Assembly: GCA_039090855.1 (NCBI GenBank)
Contig: CM077023.1
Location: 86,651,127 to 86,715,126, forward strand
Direction of reading: 5' to 3'
Length of the DNA: 64,000 nucleotides
Source: Macrothele yani
Lineage: Eukaryota; Arthropoda; Arachnida; Araneae; Macrothelidae
Made by a program: the position numbers and the translations under genes. Under the pieces are notes generated by a model that saw nothing but the letters and a program-made list of their open reading frames with translations, did no database searches and was not told the origin of the DNA. Positions 21,571-29,502 of this stretch are shown here, one piece after another; positions within the stretch are counted from its first letter, which is position 1, and every line of letters begins with the position of its first letter.

Positions 21571-21733
21571 TGTGACGTGTCTGCACCGCAAGACGAACAT
21601 GGGATAAAGGCAGATAGCAGTGAGAGCATACGTCCGCGTAGCTCAGTTGGGAGAGCGACTTATTCCGGGATGAGGGGACCTGGGTTTGATACCCGACGTG
21701 GACAAAAATGATGGAGAAATTTACTTCGTTATA
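21571..21733 (+). repeat. TRIM copy A, 3' LTR
   Basis: 163 bp, with a full-length tRNA-like module at 21632-21704. A TATA-like GGGATAAAGG lies upstream of it, and a 29-bp end (AAAATGATGG to CGTTATA) follows. Confidence 0.9.
21632..21704 (+). other. tRNA-like cloverleaf inside the LTR
   Basis: 73 nt, the length of a tRNA. Acceptor arms GTCCGCG/CGTGGAC pair with one G-T. The D arm GCTC/GAGC pairs perfectly. The T stem in the consensus is CCGGG/CCCGG with loop TTCGAAT; here the loop is TTTGATA and one stem base is changed. The anticodon-arm region is a near-perfect palindrome (CTTATTCCGG) with CCG at the anticodon position but a 6-nt loop. A and B boxes suggest an internal RNA polymerase III promoter. 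It is part of a repeat, not a normal tRNA gene. Confidence 0.75.
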
Positions 21734-21739
21734 AGCTCT

Positions 21740-22560
21740 TCACTCTCAGTGAAACGAAATTCTACAAAATACATGCAGAAGTCTCTGTACACCTATGGCT
21801 TGGAATGAATTAATCAAACAAGGCAGCTTCATGAGAGAAAAATTTAGTGACTCTGATAATATCGATTGCAATAATTAAACACACTTTTTTTGCATTGATT
21901 CAGTTTCTATCTTTATTTGGGTTTTTTAGAAATCAGTTGCTTATTTAGACTGCTTGATCTGCTATTATCCTCAACGTATCTCTTTCTGAATAAAACACTC
22001 AATTATAAATAACTGCCTTCTTTTTTATTAGTTCTATACCTTAAATAGTCTGTTTCTGTTCAACAAGATTTTAAAATCTACAAGCAAACTGATAATTACT
22101 AATGCGATGAATTAGTTAAATAACTTTGTATGCGTTACATGTTAATTTTAAACAAGTTAACCGATAGGATTCCTAGATGTCGTTAAGTCATTATAGTGAT
22201 ATACTAAAATCCGAATATGTGTGCCATCTACTAGTGTGTATGTCAAAGATGAGACGGTTAGGATTAACAATAATAATTCTTAAAGAACACATTATTAGCC
22301 ATTCCTAGCTATCATACTCATCATCAAGATAGAAATACAAAACAATTGTACTTTTTTCATTGCACTTATGGAGTAGGCGGTGGGGATTTTCATTAGAAAG
22401 AAGACGTGCAATTGCGCAACTATTTCTGAGACTATTCCTTGGACAAGGTTGTAGTTCGAAACCTTACCTTGTGTTCATCCTTTAAGAAGCGTTCTGTACA
22501 CTTCAAAAATTCGCAGTGCCTGAATTAAATACTTAATACACACAATTGACGTGGACTAGG
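21740..22560. other. Non-coding, no recognised feature
   Basis: AT-rich sequence with no supported feature. Confidence 0.4.
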
Positions 22561-22562
22561 AA

Positions 22563-23000
22563 CATCAAACAGAAGTCATCGCTCTTTCCACGTTTATAAG
22601 TAAGTCACGGAAAAATTCTCATCGGTCGCCACCGGGAATCGAACCCAGGGTCTTCCAGTTATGCGCCGGACATGCTACCACTGCACCACAGCGGCCTCGA
22701 ATTCTCCAGACTCACATACGACTGACTGCCAACCACATGGCAAGTTGCTTCTTGGAGCCCCGAACAATGCTTATCCCCAGCACAATCCCCAGCATTGTGC
22801 GGGGCTCCAAGAAGCAACCTGCCATGTGGTTTGGCAGTCAGTCGTATGTGAGTCTGGAAAATTCGAGGCCGCTGTGGTGCAGTGGTAGCATGTCCGGCGC
22901 ATAACTGGAAGACCCTGGGTTCGATTCCCGGTGGCGTCCGATGAGAATTTTTCCGTGGCTTACTTATAAACGTGGAAAGAGCGATGGCTTCTGTTTGATG
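22563..23000. repeat. Foldback pair of tRNA-derived elements
   Basis: Two arms of about 210 bp (22563-22770 and 22790-23000) are near-identical inverted copies around a short GC-rich centre (CCCCAGCACAATCCCCAGC). Each arm contains a tRNA-like unit: on the + strand at 22866-22937, with A box TGGTGCAGTGG and perfect B box GGTTCGATTCC; on the - strand at about 22625-22697. Outside the tRNA-like part are ATGAGAATTTTTCCGTGGCT and CTTATAAACGTGG. It is either a head-to-head SINE pair or a foldback element. The family differs from SINE family A. Confidence 0.85.
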
Positions 23001-23507
23001 GATTAAACACATAAGTGAATTAGCTGTGAAAAAATTACCAGCCATGATTTCATAATATACTATCATATGCATGAGAAACAGCACTCTCTTCTGTCACTTT
23101 TGACCTGAAAACTACACCAGATTTTTACTTTGGCTAAAATTTATGTCACCCGATTGTCAAGGGGTTTAGAACGCTGGCTACTTTCTCCTTTCCCTGCTGG
23201 CTTCGGGTACATGACGCGAGTGAGACGTGGACCCTCTGTTCTCATTGCACTGTCTCACATTCTTCCTCGGCAACAGTAGTTCTCCGACAGTTATACGGTT
23301 ACGGACTAGGAGAAGTCGTGGAAAATATGTTGCATTTGTAAGACTGTGCTCTGTTCAGACATTGGCTCATAGGGAAATTCATGGGAGTTGGAATCTGCTT
23401 TTTCCAGCATGGCTGTGTTCCCTAACAAATTCGTTGAGCTTACGGGACATTTCTTCGGTGGCCCGCTTCAAGCCACTGAAAATTATCTCTACCAGTGCTG
23501 ATTTTCT

Positions 23508-23730
23508 TTTTTTTTTGTTTTTTGATTGGAGGTTTAACGACCACCATGAGCAACTCAATGGGCTATAAGCAGTCGCCCGTCCCTAATTTAGGGTCACTGG
23601 TTTCAGGGAAGGGAGAGAGCCAGTGCCGTAAGACAAACACAACATCCATGCCTCACGGGATTCGAACCCGGACCCCTTTCGGACGATTGATCAGAGGCCA
23701 ACGCCTTAGACCACTGCGACACCGGGCGGC
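23508..23730 (-). mobile_element. SINE family A with exact target duplication
   Basis: Full-length - strand copy. The 11-bp duplication GCTGATTTTCT (23497-23507 and 23731-23741) fixes both ends. B box GGGATTCGAACCC and A-box region TAGACCACTGCGACACC are preserved. Confidence 0.93.
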
Positions 23731-23907
23731 GCTGATTTTCTAGTGGCTATCTGCGTCTCTCAAATAATGTCTCAGTCGTGGCATAGGATTCTTGAGAATT
23801 CCCATCGACTCAATATACGTACTCGAAAATTCTGCCTTTACCAATCATTACTAAATGTTGAAATCAATCAACTTGGAATCGTCATACCACGAGTCGAATC
23901 ACTCCGA

Positions 23908-24290
23908 AAGATTAAGAGGCCTCGTTCACATTCCTTTTTTTCTTTTTTTGGATTGATTGAAGGTTTAACGACCACCATGAGCAAATCAATGTGCTATAAG
24001 CAGTCGCCCGTTCCAAATTTAGAGTCACTGGTTCCAGGGAAGGGAGTGAGCCAGTGCCATAAGACAAACACAACATCCATTCCTCACGGGATTCGAACCA
24101 GTACCCCTTTCGGGCGAATGATCAGAGGCCATCGCTTAGACCACTGCGCCACGGAGGTGGCCTTCCTGCACATTCAGTTTGAAAGACAGAAGGATTAAGA
24201 GGCCTCGTTCACATTCTGTTTCAAAGACAGAAAGATTAAGAGGCCTCGTTCACATTCTGTTTCAAAGGCAGGAGGATTAAATTATTGAGA
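23908..24290. repeat. 41-bp tandem repeat interrupted by a SINE
   Basis: ATTAAGAGGCCTCGTTCACA starts at 23911, 24194 and 24235, and a decayed unit at 24276. The last three are spaced 41 bp. The first two are 283 bp apart, which equals 41 plus the 242 bp of inserted SINE and duplicated target. Confidence 0.88.
23934..24168 (-). mobile_element. SINE family A inserted in a 41-bp tandem repeat
   Basis: Full-length - strand copy with A tail at the left. The 7-bp duplication CACATTC lies at 23927-23933 and 24169-24175. Removing the SINE and one target copy restores exact 41-bp periodicity. Confidence 0.93.
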
Positions 24291-24294
24291 TGCA

Positions 24295-25180
24295 GGATAG
24301 AGAACCCTTATTGGAAAGATATAAAGTTAGAAGGGCTAGGATATGAGATTTATAGATGTAGCGGTGCCTCAGCGTTCTCTAAGTGGGAGCAAGAATAGGG
24401 GTACAGAAACAAAGAGGAGACGGATGCATCTGATCAGGAGACTGATGTAGAAGATGGGACGATGGATGCTGAAGATGGCGACGAAGAAGACAAGTATTCC
24501 TGAGTTGATTCCAAGATCGTTTTTATGCTGCTAAAGGATAAAGCCGTACTGAAAATCACTGTATAATTATGCTCGGGATTAGAACTCAGTGAATATCCTT
24601 TGCATGTGCTTAATGAATTTCTTTTATCAAGATAAGAATGGAAGGGTAGCTTTGCCCTGCCTTTTCATAAAAATATTCTACAGATCATCGTACTCAATGA
24701 TAGCACCGATATTGCTCTTTTGCAAATTACAACCTTTTGTTAAAAAATCTCGAAATGACGTATGTGCCTTGCCTACATGAAACGAAGTTGTAAAGGCTAT
24801 TTTACAACAGGTAGTGAACTCTAGAAAACGAACCTCATGAGATGTAAATATATCACTTAAATACCGCCTAAATAAAAATGACTAAATTACTTATACTTTT
24901 AATATGTTTTTATGAGTTAGTATCAGGTTTAGAAACAAAATCGTTTCAATACACGGGAAAAGTACCCCGTTGATAAAAGAAAATCAAAACAGAACTAAAA
25001 TTTAAGAGATAATCATGAACTAAGTATGGAAAGATAAGAACATGAGCGTTTGAGCACATGTTTTATTTGGAGAAAATGAAGTTTTAAGCAAATACTACAT
25101 TCTACTGTTGTTGTTTTCTATTTTTTTGGTTTGTTTGTTTTTTAGTTAAAAAACCGGAGATTTTACTTTCGTGCTACTAG
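24295..25180. other. Non-coding, no recognised feature
   Basis: Includes a purine-rich patch (about 24410-24500) but nothing I can name. Confidence 0.4.
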
Positions 25181-25297
25181 TCAAAGGGTAAAAAGGCTGT
25201 CAAAGTACGATCAGATTCGTTTTAATATAGAGCACAAACACCAGACCTCCCAATCATCATCAAAAAACGTAGGTTTAAAACGTCTTTATTTGCAGTT

Positions 25298-25459
25298 TAT
25301 AACGAAGTAAATTTCTCCGTCATTTCTGTCCACGCCAGGATTCGAACCCGGATCCCCTCATTCCGGAATAAGTCACTCTACCAATTGAGCTACGCGGACG
25401 TTTGTTCTGACAACTATCTGCCTTTATGTCGTGTGCGTCCTGCTGGCAGGTACGTCACA
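25298..25459 (-). repeat. TRIM copy B, 3' LTR
   Basis: 162 bp. The tRNA-like module (25327-25399, 73 nt) has an intact B box GGTTCGAATCC and A box TAGCTCAATTGG. Confidence 0.9.
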
Positions 25460-25719
25460 TCTCCCCCCCGAAAGAGGGCCGGGGGCATGGCCCACGGGTC
25501 AGCCGTGACCATGAATCGTTGCAGGCAGCCATCCACTGTAGAACGTGCACTTGAGAACTCCCAGTCAATCTGGTGTGTGGAATGCAACGTCACACGCATT
25601 TATTTTTCGAAGCGCTGGTGGTGGGATTCTCTGATTTTTCCTATCTCGCGGTGTGGAAAGAACATCACACCATTGCGAGATTTTGAACGGTCGGGTCATA
25701 CGGATAGTTCGGGCGCCAT

Positions 25720-25887
25720 TATAACGAAGTAAATTTCTCCGTCATTTTTGGTCTACGCCGGGATTCGAACCGAACCCGAGTCCGCTTATTCCGGAATAAG
25801 TCGATCTACCAACTGAGCTACGCAGACGTTCATTCTGATTGCTATGTGCCTTTATGTCGTGTGCGTCCTGCTGGCAGGTACGTCACA
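25720..25887 (-). repeat. TRIM copy B, 5' LTR
   Basis: 168 bp. The tRNA-like module (25751-25827) carries a short duplication next to the B box (GGTTCGGTTCGAATCCC). Boxes A and B are intact. Confidence 0.9.
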
Positions 25888-25892
25888 AGTTA

Positions 25893-26371
25893 AAAGGGTT
25901 AGTTTAAAAGCTCTGGCGAGCACTTCGCGAACCACTATGGTCGCATCATCAGGCTAAGCAGTAAAATCACTATGAAGCGGTACATGACTTATATAGTAGC
26001 AGGGATGAGCACATGAGTACAAATATATAAATGAGATGAGTAAAGGATATTAAAGGTCAATCAGTACAAATTATTTACAAAATTACCTAAATTATTTTGA
26101 GTGTTCCTCGCTTGGATATTTCAACATGAGATCTCTCCAGGCACTAGGAACATAAACAGGCATATCCTCATCGCAGCACTTAGGTCCCAGTTTTATAATG
26201 TGAAGACTCTCAGTAAGCAACATAGAACTTTTTGTCGAGGCTGTTGATAACAAGTTTGTATTGTCCTAATCCGGTTTTAGCTCTTCCTCAATGACAGTTT
26301 TTGCCAAAGTTGAAGTAACTGCTCCTTTACGAATTGCATATTTATGTTCAGCCCATCTGATTCCCAGGCTT
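25893..26371 (-). pseudogene. Penelope-like GIY-YIG fragment, left arm
   Basis: Read on the - strand it encodes WAEHKYAIRKGAV, then KPD, a stop, DNTNLLSTASTKSS and PVYVPSAWRDLMLKYPSEE. It starts after the YVG motif, so the catalytic N-terminal end is missing. An in-frame stop also breaks it. Confidence 0.65.
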
Positions 26372-26404
26372 TACAGTATCCCACTGTTGGACATTAATGG
26401 ACAA

Positions 26405-26730
26405 AGGCTGCAAATCTCTGCTATGTGGGTTCGACCTACAGAAGCCTGGGAATCAGTTGGGCTGAACATAAATATGCAATTCGTAAAGGTGCAGTTACTT
26501 CAACTTTGGCAAAAACTGTCATTGAGGAAGACCTAAAACCGGATTGGGACAATGCAAACTTGTTATCAACAGCCTTGACAAAAAGTTCTATGCTGTTTAC
26601 TCAGAGTCTTCACATTATAAAACTGGGACCTAAGTGCTGGAATGAGGATATGCCTGTTTATGTTCCTAGTGCCTGGAGAGATCTCATGTTGGAATATCCA
26701 AGCGAGGAACCCTCAAAAGAATTTAGGTAA
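26405..26730 (+). pseudogene. Penelope-like GIY-YIG endonuclease end, right arm
   Basis: The frame reads YVGSTYRSLG (26422 onward), WAEHKYAIRKGAVTSTLAK, KPDWDNANLL and SLHIIKLGP, then ends at 26730. YVG followed by R and an EHK-A-R-G segment is the pattern of the GIY-YIG nuclease at the C-terminus of Penelope-like reverse transcriptases. The nuclease nicks target DNA for retrotransposition. The reverse transcriptase itself is absent, so this is a 5'-truncated fragment. The family assignment rests on motif pattern only. Confidence 0.6.
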
Positions 26731-26837
26731 TTTTGCAAATAGTTTGTAGTGATTGACATTTAATATCTTTTACTCATCTCATTTACATATTTGTACTCTT
26801 GTGCTCATCCCTGTTACTATAAGAGTCATGCACCGCT

Positions 26838-26910
26838 TCATAGTGATTTCACTGATTAGCCTGATGATGCAACCATGGTGGTTCGCGAAAGTGTTCGCTA
26901 GAGCTTTTAA
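26838..26910 (+). ncRNA. Candidate hammerhead ribozyme, right arm
   Basis: CTGATGA (26861-26867) is followed by a stem-forming segment (AACCA-TGG-TGGTT) and then CGAAA (26886-26890), the conserved core order of a hammerhead ribozyme. A GCTC/GAGC-type hairpin follows in the inferred ancestor. The left arm has the same order on the - strand, with a stronger stem II (GCGACCA/TGGTTCGC) but GAAG instead of GAAA. Penelope-like elements are known to carry hammerhead motifs. I could not fully fold stems I and III. Confidence 0.42.
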
Positions 26911-27124
26911 ACTAACCCTTTTAATTGTAAATAAAGACGTTTTTTAACCTACGTTTTTAGATGATGATTGGGAGGTGTTGTGTTTGTGCTCTATATTAAG
27001 ACGAATCTGATCGTGCTTTGACAGCCTTTTTATCCTTTGTTTTTTATTTTTGGTTTGATAAGCCTGCAGCACATTTTTAGGCATAAGCGTTGACTCTGCA
27101 CTTTCTCAATATTTTATTTTTGTT

Positions 27125-27293
27125 TTAAGTTTTAACTACCACCTTGAGCAGCTCATAAAACTATAGCCCGTTCCTAATTTGGGACCACTGGCTCCAGGAA
27201 ACGGGTAAAACCAGCTCTGTCGGAGAAACCAGCGACCATTATCGGACAAACGATCAGAAGCCAGCATCTTAGGTCACTCGGCAACCGGGGCGA
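27125..27293 (-). mobile_element. SINE family A, diverged
   Basis: TTTTAACTACCACCTTGAGC at the 3' end, GGGACCACTGGCTCCAGG in the body and GTCACTCGGCAACCGGGGCG at the head, read as reverse complement. Confidence 0.75.
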
Positions 27294-27299
27294 TTATTT

Positions 27300-27935
27300 A
27301 AATTATTCCGGCATCATTCATATATTGCGAGAAATCAGGCCAGACTTTAGTTATTCACTTAAAACATTTATTGGTTTAGAATTGTAATACTACCCAATAT
27401 ATAAAATTTTGGAGTGTGTCCCTAGTCCGATTTCGTCTTTATACAACGTGTAAATAAAGGCTAAATTTCCAATTTATTTTTGCCTTCCTGTAGAATGCGG
27501 AAGAAGTGCTTCAAACTTCTGTTTCTTTGACAGGCGATCAAAACTACGTCCGTAAAACGCCCAAACCGCATCATTTTTCGTTGCTAGGCAACACGGGGGT
27601 ACGGACGATGTAAACATGAACAGCTGCCATTGGTCGACAGCCAAATCTAGTGCCTTTGTCGGCGTATCCCAATCCTTTGAACATGTTTCTTTTTACATCA
27701 CAATTAATTTATTGTATGAAATTAAGCCTATTAAATGGCCCTTTTGTTTCCAGACAGCACAACAACCAGCCCGCTTTACTTTAAACAGAGTGATTTACAT
27801 GCCTTTCAGAAAAGCGGTCTATTATTTTAAACAGAAATTCTAAGTGCACCCGATATAAAAATTCACTTCTTTTGAGAGGGGCGGTCAATTATTACCTCTT
27901 AGTATTCGATACATTTTTTTTTTTTTTTTTTTTTT
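27300..27935. other. Non-coding, no recognised feature
   Basis: No supported feature apart from a T run at its right end, which is the A tail of the next SINE. Confidence 0.4.
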
Positions 27936-27937
27936 TT

Positions 27938-28030
27938 GTGGTTTAACGACCACTATGAGCATCTCTAAGGGCTATAAGCAGTCGCCAGTCCCTAATTTAG
28001 GCACCGCGCTGGGAGGAGCCGTGGAATGCA
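27938..28030 (-). mobile_element. SINE family A, 3' half only
   Basis: GGTTTAACGACCACTATGAG and GGGCTATAAGCAGTCGCC, then CCCTAATTTAGG. Family similarity stops at about 28000. Confidence 0.75.
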
Positions 28031-28199
28031 CGTTAAACCGGCTGTTCCGGGGATTGGATCCCCCGTTAAAAATAAATTCTACTTTCTCGAAGTGCACATT
28101 TTGTTCTGGTATCGTCTGACATTTTGCCACGATGTCAGTTCGCCTGACACTTTTAAACATTTCTACCTGCCTATCCACTTTCCAATCAGGGCCTCTAGA

Positions 28200-28460
28200 C
28201 CCTCACTTCCGGTTTTAGTACACGGCGTATAGCCCCTGAGGCCAAGGTAGCTGCTTCTAAGTCTTCCTTGGGCAAAAACCCTAGGAGAAATGATTGCTGA
28301 CTTGAGTTGATTGATTTAGGAACACTGGTTTCACAGAGGGGCCAACGCCTATTCGACAAGTGCACCACCTAGGCCTCCTCCGGGTCTCGAGCCCTGTCTC
28401 ATTTTGGACGACTGATCCGAAGGCAGTTCCTCGGACCACTCGGCCATTGGCTCAGCCTAC
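28200..28460 (-). mobile_element. Another tRNA-derived SINE, degraded
   Basis: On the - strand it begins GAGCCAATGGCCGAGTGGTC (A-box-like), has a B-box-like GGGCTCGAGACCCGG, and continues with an AACCAGTGTTCCTAAAT block resembling family A. The 3' end at about 28200 is uncertain. Confidence 0.5.
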
Positions 28461-28651
28461 GAAATTTCAATTAATATTCTACCAACTTCGCTGTATAAAA
28501 AGAAGTAGGATGGAACTTGATACAGTAAGAGTATGTATGTTAAAAGAAAATCAAAGTGGTTGGCTATTGGTCAATGGAAAAAGAAGAAAAAAGATGAGTC
28601 ACATTTGGCTGAAGTCAGTAGAGTGGAGTAAGAAAATCATTAGATACTAGT

Positions 28652-28730
28652 AGGCCGCCCAGGAGGCGGAGTGGTCTATCGAAATCTCGACCGAAGGATC
28701 GAGATTTCGATACGGGCTCGAGGCCCAAAT
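28652..28730 (+). mobile_element. Short tRNA-like SINE head
   Basis: GGCGGAGTGGTCTA resembles an A box and GATACGGGCTCGAGGCCC a B box. Between them is a perfect hairpin CGAAATCTCGA/TCGAGATTTCG. Confidence 0.5.
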
Positions 28731-28739
28731 GAGATGACT

Positions 28740-29403
28740 CATCTAAACTCAAATTCGAATCATTACGAATCTACAGGATTGTTAACCCAGCAATTAGAAT
28801 GCCTGGTTTTACTGCAGTTGGGAAGAATGTTCCTTCCATAACTTCCATATTACGAATCCAGTTTATTTTGTTTAACAAAATGCTACAAATTGTGAACTTC
28901 ATGAAACAACTAGCAATCATGCCCGTTCCGAGCGATGAATCTATGAAATCATTTTTTGAGCAAGAAATTAAAGGGGAAAAGTAATCAAGGGAAAAAAAGT
29001 AATTTAAGATCCGTAACTGTTTTACGATTTAGAACAGGATCTCACGTCAATGCATACGGTTTGATGTAAAACGATAACAGGCTTTGGCGCTCCTTAATTT
29101 TAAATCAATATTTCATGGAATTTTTACAGCATTTCAGCGTTTCTGGAATAATTATCTTTTAACCTATCAGCATTTTGAACAGTAAAGCTAAGCCATCCTT
29201 TTGAATTTTTTGGTTTTCAGATTTTCCTAGGTGTAGTAGCGGTAGAAAAATTTAAGCAGACAATATTCCAAAACCGCCATTTTTTTCGGACTTTTCTAGG
29301 TATTTGCACCTTAAGATCTATCAGGGTGCCAATTTTCAGGTCTCTAGGTCATTTAGAAATGGTCGAACAATTCGCAGACGGAAACACTCGCATTTTCCCG
29401 TTT
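28740..29403. other. Non-coding, no recognised feature
   Basis: Nothing I can name up to the RTE insertion site. Confidence 0.4.
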
Positions 29404-29413
29404 TGCTTTATAT

Positions 29414-29493
29414 ATCATCATCATCATCATTGTCAACCATTATCAATCCACTGCTGGACGAAGGTCTCCCCAAGTTTCCTCCACAACGGTCTG
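29414..29493 (-). mobile_element. RTE LINE tail, 5'-truncated insertion
   Basis: About 80 bp of RTE 3' end including the ATC-type tail (reverse complement of GAT repeats). GCTTTATAT is found on both sides (29405-29413 and 29494-29502). It duplicates the end of the full-length copy beside it. Confidence 0.75.
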
Positions 29494-29502
29494 GCTTTAT
29501 AT

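Larger units (their letters stand above)
21161..21733 (+). mobile_element. TRIM-like LTR element with tRNA-like LTRs, copy A
   Basis: A 573-bp non-autonomous LTR element. 5' LTR 21161-21310, 3' LTR 21571-21733. Both LTRs begin TGTGACGTG and end ATA (5' GTCATA, 3' GTTATA). The 4-bp target duplication AGCT lies at 21157-21160 and 21734-21737. The 260-bp internal region has a primer binding site and a polypurine tract and no gag or pol. The 5' LTR has lost about 13 bases inside its tRNA-like T arm. An open frame from 21430 matches one in copy B in its internal part. The size and structure are those of terminal-repeat retrotransposons in miniature, which depend on a partner for enzymes. Confidence 0.9.
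25298..25887 (-). mobile_element. TRIM-like LTR element with tRNA-like LTRs, copy B
   Basis: A 590-bp - strand copy. On the + strand the 3' LTR is 25298-25459 and the 5' LTR is 25720-25887. The primer binding site (complement of TGGCGCCCGAAC) is at 25707-25718 and the C-rich complement of the polypurine tract at 25460-25470. The 4-bp duplication AGTT lies at 25294-25297 and 25888-25891. The matching right arm of the Penelope repeat has an uninterrupted site, which confirms both borders. The internal region is 260 bp, as in copy A. Confidence 0.92.
25181..27039. repeat. Large inverted repeat of Penelope-like DNA
   Basis: Left arm 25181-26371 and right arm 26442-27039 are inverted copies, roughly 93% alike by eye, around a 70-bp centre. 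The left arm is longer because TRIM copy B (25298-25887) is inserted in it. Both arms contain the C-terminal part of a GIY-YIG domain followed by the same 3' region with a CTGATGA motif. Inverted and tandem arrangements are common in Penelope-like elements. Confidence 0.85.

Noticed and set aside
22866..22937. Possible genuine tRNA gene
   Set aside because: It lies in an inverted repeat with a second copy and repeat-type flanks, and its acceptor arms do not pair well.
25327..25399. Possible genuine tRNA gene in the TRIM LTR
   Set aside because: The unit is part of both LTRs of a repeated element; anticodon loop and stem are irregular.
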